64,000 nucleotides of DNA, taken from NCBI GenBank assembly GCA_963778545.1, contig CAVZUW010000011.1, forward strand, positions 62,001-126,000. Direction: 5' to 3'. The notes beneath the pieces are model-generated. The model saw only the letters and a program-made list of their open reading frames with translations, had not been told where the DNA came from and did not search any database. A program made the position numbers and the translations under genes. Positions 1 through 7,854 of this stretch are shown here, piece after piece. How positions within the stretch are numbered: the stretch's first letter is position 1; every line of letters begins with the position of its first letter. This DNA is from DASSJM01 sp963778545 (GTDB lineage Bacteria; Actinomycetota; UBA4738; HRBIN12).

Positions 1-23
1 ACCTCGATCGCGGGCGCGCTCAC
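1..23 (-). CDS. Start of a polysaccharide ABC transporter ATPase (Wzt-like), cut by window edge
   Basis: Only the first seven codons are visible (GTG start at 23, reading VSAPAIE). The start overlaps the stop of the upstream ABC-2 permease in a GTGA arrangement, as expected for translational coupling. The identity is inferred only from the permease: ABC-2 polysaccharide exporters normally have their ATPase next door. No Walker motif is inside the window. Confidence 0.35.
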
Positions 24-926
24 AGCTCCTCCGCGAAGTCGCCCGAACGGTTGAAGAAGTACCCCCACGCGAGCCGGAGCACCGATCAGCGAGACCACGA
101 GCGTGATCGTCAGGATCCCGGCGACCCACCCGAGGCTCTCGTGGAACAGCACCGGGTCCTGTCCGACGATCGGCGTCACCGTGCCGTAGAGCGCCCGGTG
201 GAACCCGGCCACGATCGCGACCATCGGGTTCAAGAAGTAGACGGCGAGCGCCCCCACGCCGCCGACATCGTTCTCGGAGGCCAGATGCTGCACCTGGTAC
301 TCGGCGTAGACGATCGGGGTCGCCCAGAACCACACGAGCAGCGCGATGTTCAGCAGGTGCCCGACGTCGCGGTAACGGACGTTCCACGCCGAGAACCACA
401 GCGACAGCGCCGTCGTCAGGACCAGGAGCGTGACGAACGCGAGCGGCCACAGGGCGAGCTCGGGCAGGTGGAGGCCGTACCCCGAGACGACGATGTAGAG
501 GAGCAGGACCGCGGACTGCAGCGCGAAGTCGACCAGGCCGACGCCGACGGCCGCGAGCGGCAGGATCTCGCGCGCGAACGCCACCTTCTTCACGAGGTTC
601 GCGTTGTCGAGGACCGCCCGCGCGCCGGGGCCCATCGAGGCCGAGAACAGGTTCCAGGCGAGCAGCCCGGAGAGCAGGTAGACGGGGTAGTTCGGGATCC
701 CGGCGCCGAGGACCTTCGCGACGAACGAGAACACCGCGAGGTAGACGAGCGGGTTCAGCAGCGACCACACGGCCCCGAGCACCGAGGCCGCGTACTTGAC
801 CTTGAGCTCCTTGCGGACCAGGTTCGCGAGGATCTCCCGGTGGGCGACGAGGATGCGGAGGCGTTCGCCGACCCGGAGGTGCGGCGACTCGGAGGTGCGC
901 TCGACGGTCTGGACGGTTGCGGCCAT
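20..926 (-). CDS. ABC-2 type polysaccharide exporter permease (Wzm/TagG-like)
   Basis: About 301 residues after repair of one +1 frameshift near 80-90. It has about six hydrophobic segments, starting after a cytoplasmic N-terminal stretch that contains LVRKELKVKYAASVLG, the typical ABC-2 exporter entry motif. The family moves lipid-linked O-antigen, teichoic acid or capsule chains across the cytoplasmic membrane together with a Wzt-type ATPase. Past the extra base the C-terminus reads YFFNRSGDFAEEL and stops at 20-22. Without the repair the frame runs on into the downstream ATPase start. The glycosyltransferases upstream on the same strand support a role in surface glycan export. Confidence 0.8.
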
Positions 927-1029
927 GGCGTAGGTGAGGTTCGGCGTCGTGGCCGGCCGGCTCGCGCCGTGCGTGCCGGCTCGGCGTGGCGAGTCTAGCA
1001 ACGGGCCTGTGGCGGACCGGGAACGCGGG

Positions 1030-2409
1030 CTATGGAGAATGCGTGGGTTCGGCCGCCTCGCGTGCGTGCGGCGGCCGGAACTCGTCGAGCGCTCGGGCGT
1101 AGGCCATCCCGTAGCCCTCCGAGAGCCCGTCCTCGGTGATCCCGAGATCCACGAGCGCCCCGCCCCACCGGGCGAGCGCGCGTCGGGCCGGGTCCAACAG
1201 GAGCGCCATCGTCGCGTCCATCGCCTCGGCGTAGACGTGGGCGGTCGCCTCGGACCGGGCGAGCTCCATCGAATGCGACCGGGCGGCGTCGCCGATGCGG
1301 TGGCGGCGTTCGGGATCGTCGACGAGCGCTCGGAGCGCCTCGGCGAGCTCCTGGGGTTCGAGCCGGCCGGCCGGGACTCGGACGACGACGTCCTCGGGCA
1401 GGTCGAGGTAGGTCCCGGTCGAGCTCACGACCGTCGGCCGACCGCACTGCATCGAGCGCGAGAGCGAACCGGAGACCTCGCCCCGGTGCGGGAAGCGGAG
1501 GTCGACCGCCATGTCCGCGGCGCACATCCACGCGAGGAAGTCCTCGTCCGAGACGTCGGTGTGCACCGACACGCGTGCGCCGAGCCCGCTCCCCTGCACG
1601 AGCGGCTCGACGTCGTACCCGGGGATGCGACGACCGACCAGCGCGAGGTGCACGTCCTGCGGCAGGCGCACCATCGCCTCGAGGACGACGTCGATCAGCT
1701 TGGCGGCGTTCTGGTCGCCGAATACGCCGATCAGCGTCCCCATCCCCATCGACTCGAGCGACCCTCGGATCACGCGAGCGGCGCTCTCCGCCTTCCGGAC
1801 GCGCGGCTCGCTCTCGATCACCGGGTGCGGGGCGACGAAGATCGGGGTCTTGCAGCCGAACGCGCGCAGGTAGCGTTCGACGAACGGCGAGTGCACGACG
1901 ATCCCTCGCGCGTTCCGGGCGGCGTGCGCGACGTACGGGACGCGGAGCGGCTCGTTGCGCTCGGCCTCCTCGAACCCGTGGAGGCGGGGCGCGAGCAGCA
2001 ACCCCTCGCGCAGGGCCTGGTGCCCGAACGGCTGCGCCGTCGCCACCATCCCCATCACGAAGTCGTCGAGGGCGAGGTCGTGGATCACCAGGAGCCCCGG
2101 CGTTCGGATCGCGAGGTCGTAGATGTCGCCGTGGAACTCCATGTTGTTGCCGAGGTGGTAGACGCCCATCGTGTGCCACGGCACCGTCGCCCAGTGCTGG
2201 TGCTTGATCGGCCAGTACGGCTGGATCTTGTGCCGGGTCGGCGTGTAGCCGATGCGTTCGAGCCCCTCGAGCACCGCCTGCGAGTAGGTCGCGATCCCGC
2301 TGCGGGCCGGCGGCATCGGCGAGAGCCACGCGACGCGCGGGTCCATCTTGTGGTCCCAGCGGTAGAGCCTGCGTACGGCGCCGACGATCGGGGTGGTCAG
2401 CCGGTTCAC
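1030..2409 (-). CDS. GT4-family glycosyltransferase
   Basis: About 459 residues with a GT-B fold. Near the N-terminus is SPMPPARSGIATYSQ, a pattern found in GT4 enzymes of O-antigen and exopolysaccharide clusters. The C-terminal half carries the donor-binding region, with GTLIGVFGDQNAAKLIDVV and a late RGEVSGSLSRSMQCGRP segment. It should transfer a sugar from a nucleotide sugar to a growing glycan at the cytoplasmic face. The GTG start lies 2 bases after the stop of the upstream glycosyltransferase, so they form one operon. Donor and acceptor are unknown. Confidence 0.75.
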   Translation of the reverse strand: MNRLTTPIVGAVRRLYRWDHKMDPRVAWLSPMPPARSGIATYSQAVLEGLERIGYTPTRHKIQPYWPIKHQHWATVPWHTMGVYHLGNNMEFHGDIYDLAIRTPGLLVIHDLALDDFVMGMVATAQPFGHQALREGLLLAPRLHGFEEAERNEPLRVPYVAHAARNARGIVVHSPFVERYLRAFGCKTPIFVAPHPVIESEPRVRKAESAARVIRGSLESMGMGTLIGVFGDQNAAKLIDVVLEAMVRLPQDVHLALVGRRIPGYDVEPLVQGSGLGARVSVHTDVSDEDFLAWMCAADMAVDLRFPHRGEVSGSLSRSMQCGRPTVVSSTGTYLDLPEDVVVRVPAGRLEPQELAEALRALVDDPERRHRIGDAARSHSMELARSEATAHVYAEAMDATMALLLDPARRALARWGGALVDLGITEDGLSEGYGMAYARALDEFRPPHAREAAEPTHSP

Positions 2410-2411
2410 GG

Positions 2412-3462
2412 CTACTCCGTCAGCCGAGCGACGACCTCGGGCCAGCCCGGCACCGTCGCGCGGAGCTTCTCGTTGCCCGCCTCGCCCATCTTCTTCGGCG
2501 AGCGGGCGGTTCGAGAACAGGCGGTCGAACGCGTGGGCGATCGCCTGCGGTTCGGGCGGGGTGACCAGACCGGTCTCGCCGTCGGTCACGAACTCGAGCG
2601 GCCCGCCGGCGTCGGTGAGCGTGACGACCGGCCGGTGCGCCGCGAACCCCTCGAGCGTCACGTAGCCGTAGTCCTCGTCGAACGGGCCGTAGTACACGCC
2701 GAGCGCTCCTAGGTAGAGCTCGTGGAGGCGTTCGTCCGAGACGCGGCCGGCGAGCTCGACCTTGTTCTGCAACCCGTGCTTCTCGATCTGCTCGCGGAGC
2801 GCGTCCTCGTCCGGGCCGTTGCCGACGAGCACGAGCTTGACGCCGGTCTTCACGTGCCGCATCGCCTCGACGGCGAGCGCCTGGCGCTTGAGGCCCTCGA
2901 GCCGGCTCGGGAAGATGACCGAGTCGCCGTACGGCCCGGGGTCGAGAGGCAGCAGCTCCTCGACGATCGGCGACGGGTGGTACAGGACGTCGCTCGACAG
3001 GCGGAGGGAGGTCCACAGACGGTCCTGCACGTTCTTCGAGTTCGTGAAGATGCGCTTGGCCTCGCCGAGCGCGATCCGGTCGCTCTGCTGCACCATGTCG
3101 CGCACCTGCGGCCCCTCGATCTGCTTGCCGAGGTCGGCGAACTCCGGGTGGTCCCACAGCTCGTACGCGGTCCGGTGCTGGTGGATGAGCCAGACCACCT
3201 TGCGTTCGTGCGGGACGAGGTACGCGGGGAACTTGAGCGCGATGACCATGTCGATCGGCAGCCCGTTGGATTCGGACAGGTCGAGCGCGCGCCACACGGC
3301 CATCTGGTGCACGATCTCGGTCGCCGGGTACCACTTGCCCGCGACCACGACCTCCTCGGCCTCGTGCCCGGCCTCGCGCAGAGCGGCGACGACCGACTCG
3401 GTGTGCGTCTCGGCTCCCCCGCGCACGAACGGCGTCTGGGGGTGGACGACCGCGATCCTCAC
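2412..3462 (-). CDS. GT4-family glycosyltransferase
   Basis: About 349 residues after removal of one extra base near 2490 (LAEK MGEAGNEKL resumes in the next frame). The N-terminus RIAVVHPQTPFVRGGAETH is the classic GT4 acceptor-domain start. Donor-domain signs are VLVGNGPDEDALREQI and EDYGYVTLEGFAA, whose spaced acidic residues match the nucleotide-sugar binding motif. The GTG start overlaps the stop of the preceding coiled-coil gene (GTGA). Unrepaired, this gene fuses with the next glycosyltransferase into a false 810-residue ORF. Confidence 0.75.
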
Positions 3463-3819
3463 TCGGCGTCCCCGAGCTTGGACTGGAGTTCCTTCACTTC
3501 GGTCTCGAGCGCGACCACGCGGTCGGCCAGCGCTGCGGCGAGCTCACCGAACTCTGCGAGCAGTCGGTCGTTGCGGCGGCGCATCGGGCGGAGCAGTCGG
3601 AACTGGAGGACCTTGGTCTTGCGCCGCATGCGGGAACCGGACCCGAGCTCGGGTTCGCCCGCGCGGGACGGCCTGCTTCTCGTCGGCCCGCATGAGCATC
3701 GCGAAGTCGTGGAGCAGGTCCCGAACCTCGGAGGTATCCATCCGCGACCGAGCCGAGGCGTCCTCGGCCCAATAGATCTCGCGTTCGAGCGCGCTCCGAG
3801 CGTCGTTCTCGCTGGTCAT
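3459..3819 (-). CDS. Small coiled-coil protein of the glycan cluster, function unknown
   Basis: About 119 residues after repair of a +1 frameshift between roughly 3650 and 3690. The N-terminus is acidic and helical (TSENDARSALEREIYWAED). The C-terminal 35 residues form a heptad-like helix with ALADRVVALETEVKELQSK. No transmembrane segment or known domain is seen. Short coiled-coil proteins encoded before glycosyltransferases sometimes control chain length or assembly, but that is inference. A TACCCT box 8 bases before the ATG suggests a leaderless operon promoter. I prefer ATG 3819 over an ATG 18 bases upstream for that reason. Confidence 0.55.
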
Positions 3820-3827
3820 CGGGGGTG

Positions 3828-3833
3828 AGGGTA
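3828..3833 (-). promoter_or_regulatory. Candidate -10 box (TACCCT) of the glycan operon
   Basis: TACCCT on the minus strand ends 8 bases before the ATG at 3819. It matches the TANNNT-plus-short-spacer pattern seen at many starts in this window. No clear -35 was recognised. Confidence 0.4.
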
Positions 3834-3859
3834 GCACCGGGGTAGGTCTGGCCGAACGG

Positions 3860-4351
3860 TCAGAAGCCCATCACCCGCTTCACACGAAAAACGCCAACAC
3901 TCGTTATTGCACCGCCGCGCTCAAAGAGTTCCTGGGCTCCCGCCGCACCTGAGACGCCTTTGGGTGTTCGCCGATGCAGCCAGATGCCGGCCTCCCGCTC
4001 GTCCGCAGCCATCAGTTCTGATCGAAGGCGAGGGAAGGTCCTCGCGTTCCACGAGACCCCGACCCATACAGGGCAGGCGCGCCAGGAGTTTGGGAACTCG
4101 GTCTCGATTAGGTGGAGGCACCTGACCCTCGATGAGAACGTGGGCGTTTTCGCTTGTAACCGAAGAACGGTGCGCCAACGCGCTGACTCACGGAGGGCCA
4201 GGTCGCGACTTAGGTAGACCTCGGGAGGCAGCCACACGCGAAGTCCTCGCGTCACGATAAGCACCCAACAAGGATTCAATATTGCCCTCCCCTCGTCGCA
4301 AGTGATGAGATGAGAGCGATCTAGCGTCTTCGGGTCTGTGAACTCAGTCAC
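3860..4351 (-). CDS. Hypothetical protein, third gene of the low-GC island
   Basis: 163 residues from a GTG start (VTEFTDPKTLDRSH). No family is recognised with certainty. The segment VWLPPEVYLSRDLALRESARW looks like a real folded protein, and a proline-plus-aromatic pattern followed by an arginine-rich helix occurs in small actinobacterial proteins. It starts 31 bases downstream of the DUF262/DUF1524 nuclease on the same strand, so it may belong to the same transcript as an accessory or immunity-type gene. That role is inference only. Confidence 0.4.
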   Translation of the reverse strand: MTEFTDPKTLDRSHLITCDEGRAILNPCWVLIVTRGLRVWLPPEVYLSRDLALRESARWRTVLRLQAKTPTFSSRVRCLHLIETEFPNSWRACPVWVGVSWNARTFPRLRSELMAADEREAGIWLHRRTPKGVSGAAGAQELFERGGAITSVGVFRVKRVMGF

Positions 4352-4382
4352 ACATGGGATCCGCTATGACTCTCTTTTTTTC

Positions 4383-6135
4383 TCAGAGCCCCCAGAGATC
4401 ACTTGCTATCTCGAGAAGGATTGACTCCCGCTCCTCAACGGCACGAGGATTCCAAGTGTGGAACGGTTTGAATCCGTAGCGGTCCGCGGTCCTGCTCGTC
4501 TTGTCTTGCTTGCCCAGTCGGATATCTGTGACTAGGGACTTCGTCAGTTCAAAGTCTGACTTTTCGTAGAGAGGGACTTTCTCACTGAACGGCTTATTGC
4601 GTGCTATTGAGTTTGGTCCGCCGTACAACAACATGAGGTTCCCAAGTCGGTATACATAAGGCTCCCAATCGCCCGAGAACGACTGCTTCGCAGAAGAGCT
4701 TGGCTTCTGTGGAAGTATGTGCTCGATCGTCACAATCTTGTTGAAGTACTTGAAGAAGTTGTCGTCCTTGCCGCACGCGACCTCAATGTGATGCGTGAGT
4801 TTGGCCATCGTATAGCGGAGCAACCCGCTACCAATCGCATTGGTTTCACGCAAACTCTCTCTCGCCTTGGGAGCAACCTCCGACACCTTCCGATAGACCT
4901 GAGCAAGAAATCGATCGAAGTCTTCGCGACTCTGAATCTCCCTCAGAGCTCGACACCAGCCAGGTGCCACTTGCTCTATGTCGTTCCACTGCGCGCCGGC
5001 CAACGTGTAGCTGAAGACCAGTGATTCGACACCTCTCGCGAGTTCATGGAAGCGCGACTGATTCAAGGAGGCCGCACCGGCGAGGAGCATTGGCAAGTGC
5101 TGGCTCACGCCGGTCTTCTGATAGAGGATGCCTAGGAGGTGTATGTCTTCGTCTTCCCAGGGATCGAGCCCGGCTAAAACACTCGTGTAATCGAGCGCCC
5201 TGGCGCAGGCTGGAGACAAACCGCAGTGGATTCTTTGAGTAGCCGATTGCCTGGTCATTGTCCAACACCCATTGGAAGAGCTCGCTCGCGCGAGGCATCT
5301 TTGGAAAGTCATATGTCGCAACGAGGTAGTAGCGCAGAAACCTCAACGGACGCGGCTCTCCGCCCTTGCGCAGAATCGCCAACATTTCATCCCAGACCGA
5401 CACGAGTTCGGCATGCTGCTCCTCCCCACTCACGCGGAACAGCAGGTTCTTGAGTAGGTCCATAGCATTGAGAACAACGCCCCGATAGTTCAAGATCTCG
5501 AAGATCGTCAGGGCACTGTGGAAGTCGCCGCTCGTAATTCGAATCATCTCAACCTGCGACAGCACAAATGCATGAAACTTCTTCAGCCCGGCCTGATCGT
5601 CCTCGCCAAACTTCTCGAAGAGAAAGTCTCGGCAGAATCGATACGCGTCAAGAAGCGCGCGGCCGGGGGCAGTCTTGTCAAGTTCTAGGGAAACAACTTT
5701 GCCTTCACCAATAGTATGCAGGACCTTGTTGCTCGCCTTGTACCGCAGCTCAAGACGATGTCTCATCGTAGTGTCGCCCGACGGCGTGATATCAGCAGAC
5801 GCGATTGCTTGATCTAACGTCGGCACGCTCGTGGTGGGGTCGAATTCTCTTAGTCGATCGCGCAGTGCGCAAAACAACAGATACAAAGTCGTGAGCCGCT
5901 GCTGACCGTCAACCACAGCGAGGCTTGATCCATTGTCCGTCTTGAAGGTGACGATACTGCCAACGAAATAGTTGTCATCGTCCCCTGAGTGAAAGGCTCC
6001 ATAAACGTCTACAAGCAGTTGCACAACCTGCTTCTTCTTCCAGACGAAGTCCCGTTGAAAATCGGGGATAACGTAGAACGAGTCAAAGAGTTTCTTCGTT
6101 GTGACCGCTTCAGTGGTATCGATGACGATTCCCAC
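4383..6135 (-). CDS. DUF262/DUF1524 (GmrSD-type) nuclease
   Basis: About 583 residues after removal of one extra base near 5205. The N-terminal DUF262 domain shows IPDFQRDFVW (residues about 23-32) and VDGQQRLTTL (about 75-84), the two hallmark motifs of this ParB-like NTPase fold. The C-terminal DUF1524 domain carries TIEHILPQ and LGNLMLLYGGPNS, the His-based HNH-like nuclease signature. The architecture equals fused GmrS-GmrD, a type IV restriction enzyme that cuts modified phage DNA. DUF262 is also used in other anti-phage proteins. The GTG start has GGAGG five bases upstream. An SRA-like reader gene ends 15 bases before it. Local GC is clearly lower than the flanks, suggesting transfer. 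Confidence 0.85.
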
Positions 6136-6140
6136 GGAGA

Positions 6141-6145
6141 CCTCC
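6141..6145 (-). promoter_or_regulatory. Ribosome binding site (GGAGG) fixing the GTG start of the DUF262 gene
   Basis: GGAGG lies five bases before GTG 6135 on the minus strand. This favours 6135 over the in-frame GTG at 6147, which precedes this site. Confidence 0.6.
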
Positions 6146-6150
6146 ACGAT

Positions 6151-6565
6151 TCAGTCTGGAACTTCGAGGACGAACCTAAGAATCGTTCGCTGCTGATCCT
6201 CGTCGAACTGTTCGTACCAGCGAGTTACCCTCCATTGGCCCCAGTAGCGGTAGGTTCTGGGGCTGCCTCCCGTGAGTACTTCGAATACGTGCACCGGAGA
6301 CTGCCCGCGGCATGCGTTGCGGAGGCTTGTGTTAAATCTGTTCCAGGTTTGATGCTGAGGAGGGCCACCTTGCCCGGTGTAATCGAGAGAGCGCCCCACG
6401 AGGATCCATCGATCGGCATAACCCCACTCGGGATTCTCGGTGGGGCGAAAACGAATCGAAACAGCCGTGTGTTCGCCGGCAGGCACGTAGATGCCCCTTG
6501 TAGAAGTCTCGGTGAACCGTTCTGAACCGTGCCGTTCCGACGACGGAACCTGGCTCTAGTGGCAT
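6151..6565 (-). CDS. Small SRA-like (ScoMcrA type) modified-DNA reader
   Basis: About 137 residues if one extra base near 6510-6560 is removed. Without repair an intact 111-residue ORF starts at GTG 6486. The core pattern GIYV, GYADRW, LDYTGQGG, VHVFEVL, YRYWGQWRV and ILRFVLEVP follows the order seen in SRA domains of McrA-type endonucleases, which flip and bind 5-methyl- or 5-hydroxymethylcytosine or bind phosphorothioate DNA. Here the domain stands alone, without its own HNH nuclease. The gene ends 15 bases before the DUF262/DUF1524 gene on the same strand, so reader and nuclease probably work as a pair. The family call rests on motif order seen by eye. The 5' end is less certain. Confidence 0.6.
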
Positions 6566-6650
6566 CTGGGGAGGATCACCCGAGGATTTGTCGGCCGTCA
6601 AGCGCCGGCGATCACTGATCCCATCGCTCAGTGCCACCAAGAGAATTGCG

Positions 6651-6956
6651 TCACCGCTCTCGGGCGACCTCGAAGTGCTTCAGCCTCGGGGGGAAGTCGA
6701 GCAGGAAGCGTTCGTCGTCGGGGAAGTAACGAGCCGCGTCCACGTCCTCGCCGGCGAACGCCTTCACGTCGTCGAGCGAGTCCCAGAAGGACATGACGCT
6801 GAACTCGGCCTCGAAGCCGTGGAGACGGCGGAGCACCATCACCCCTCGGTTGCCGGCAGTGGCTTGGAGTGCCGCGACCCCGCTCTCCTCGAGGTACGCG
6901 AGGTACGAGTCGTAGTCCTCGGCCTTCGTCCGTCCGGTCCACACGCGTGCGATCAC
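6651..6956 (-). CDS. Antibiotic biosynthesis monooxygenase-like (ABM) protein
   Basis: About 101 residues, the normal size for a single dimeric alpha-beta barrel ABM domain. The start IARVWTGRTKAEDYDSYLAY and the middle GVMVLRRLHGFEAEFSVMSFWDS match the usual strand-helix-strand layout. Such proteins range from cofactor-free monooxygenases to plain stress proteins, so no reaction is assigned. The GTG at 6956 is chosen because GGAGG precedes it by six bases. The gene is divergent from the methyltransferase at 7000. Confidence 0.65.
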   Translation of the reverse strand: MIARVWTGRTKAEDYDSYLAYLEESGVAALQATAGNRGVMVLRRLHGFEAEFSVMSFWDSLDDVKAFAGEDVDAARYFPDDERFLLDFPPRLKHFEVARER

Positions 6957-6987
6957 GATCGGCCTCCTTCCGCGTGGCTCCGACCAG

Positions 6988-6993
6988 TATGGT
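6988..6993 (+). promoter_or_regulatory. Candidate -10 box (TATGGT), leaderless start of methyltransferase
   Basis: TATGGT ends six bases before GTG 7000, consistent with transcription starting at or next to the start codon. Confidence 0.4.
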
Positions 6994-6999
6994 TCGCGC

Positions 7000-7784
7000 G
7001 TGACCGAGAACCACGTGCTCGTCAACCGCGAGGGCTGGGACGCCGACGCGGACAACTGGGTCGAGCCCGGTCGCACAGGCATGGGCGGCCGACGAGATCA
7101 CCTGGGGCGCCTGGAGCGTGCCCGAATCGGACCTTCGCGTGCTCCCCGACGTCGACGGTCTCGACGTGGTCGAACTCGGGTGCGGCACCGCCTACTGGTC
7201 GGCCTGGTTCGCGCGGCGCCGGGCTCGGCCGGTCGGGCTCGACAACTCGACGCCGGCAGCTCGCGACCGCAAAGGCGTTCCAGGAGGAGTTCGACCTGCG
7301 GTTCCCGCTCGTACACGCCGACGCCGAACGTGCGCCGTTCCGCGACGAGCGCTTCGACCTCGCCTTCTCCGAGTACGGCGCCGCGATCTGGTGCGACCCG
7401 TACCGATGGATCCCGGAGGCGGCTCGGATGCTCCGGCCGGGCGGATGGCTGATCTTCCTCGGCGGCCACCCGCTGCTCTTGCTCTGCTACCCGAAAGACG
7501 ACGACGAAGCTCCGGCCGACTTCCAGCTCCACCGCGACTTCTTCGGGATGCACCGGACCGAGTGGCACGACAAGGACGGGAAGGTCGACGGGGTCGAGTT
7601 CCGCCTGCCCCACGGCGAGATGATCCGGCTGCTCCGCTCCAACGGCTTCGAGATCGAGGACCTCATCGAGATCCAGCTGCCCGAGGGCGCCACGACGATC
7701 CACGAGGACATCGCACCCCCCGAGTGGGCGAGGCGTTACCCGGCCGAACAGATCTGGAAAGCTCGGAAGCGTTCGGACCGCTGA
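7000..7784 (+). CDS. Class I SAM-dependent methyltransferase
   Basis: About 260 residues after removing two extra bases (near 7077 and 7250). Motif I is VVELGCGTAYWSAWFA, followed by an acidic end of strand 2 (VGLDNS), LVHADAERAPF as motif II and EAARMLRPGGWLIFLGG as motif III-post, a full Methyltransf_11 set. It transfers a methyl group from S-adenosylmethionine to an unknown acceptor. The C-terminal part (HREWHDKDGKV-like region, then HGEMIRLLRSNGFEIEDL) is typical of small-molecule enzymes. It stands alone, divergent from the ABM-like gene. Confidence 0.75.
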
Positions 7785-7842
7785 GGTAGGTTCGCCGCGC
7801 GATCCGGTGCCTGGATCGCCGAAGGGCTCCAGGTGACCCACC

Positions 7843-7848
7843 TAGACT
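7843..7848 (+). promoter_or_regulatory. Candidate -10 box (TAGACT), leaderless start of the cyclase gene
   Basis: TAGACT ends six bases before ATG 7855. No ribosome binding site lies between them, which fits a leaderless transcript. Confidence 0.45.
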
Positions 7849-7854
7849 GAGCGG

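Noticed and set aside
4373..4382. T run as a rho-independent terminator
   Set aside because: No stem precedes it on the plus strand, and for the minus-strand operon it is an A run between two genes of the same transcript.
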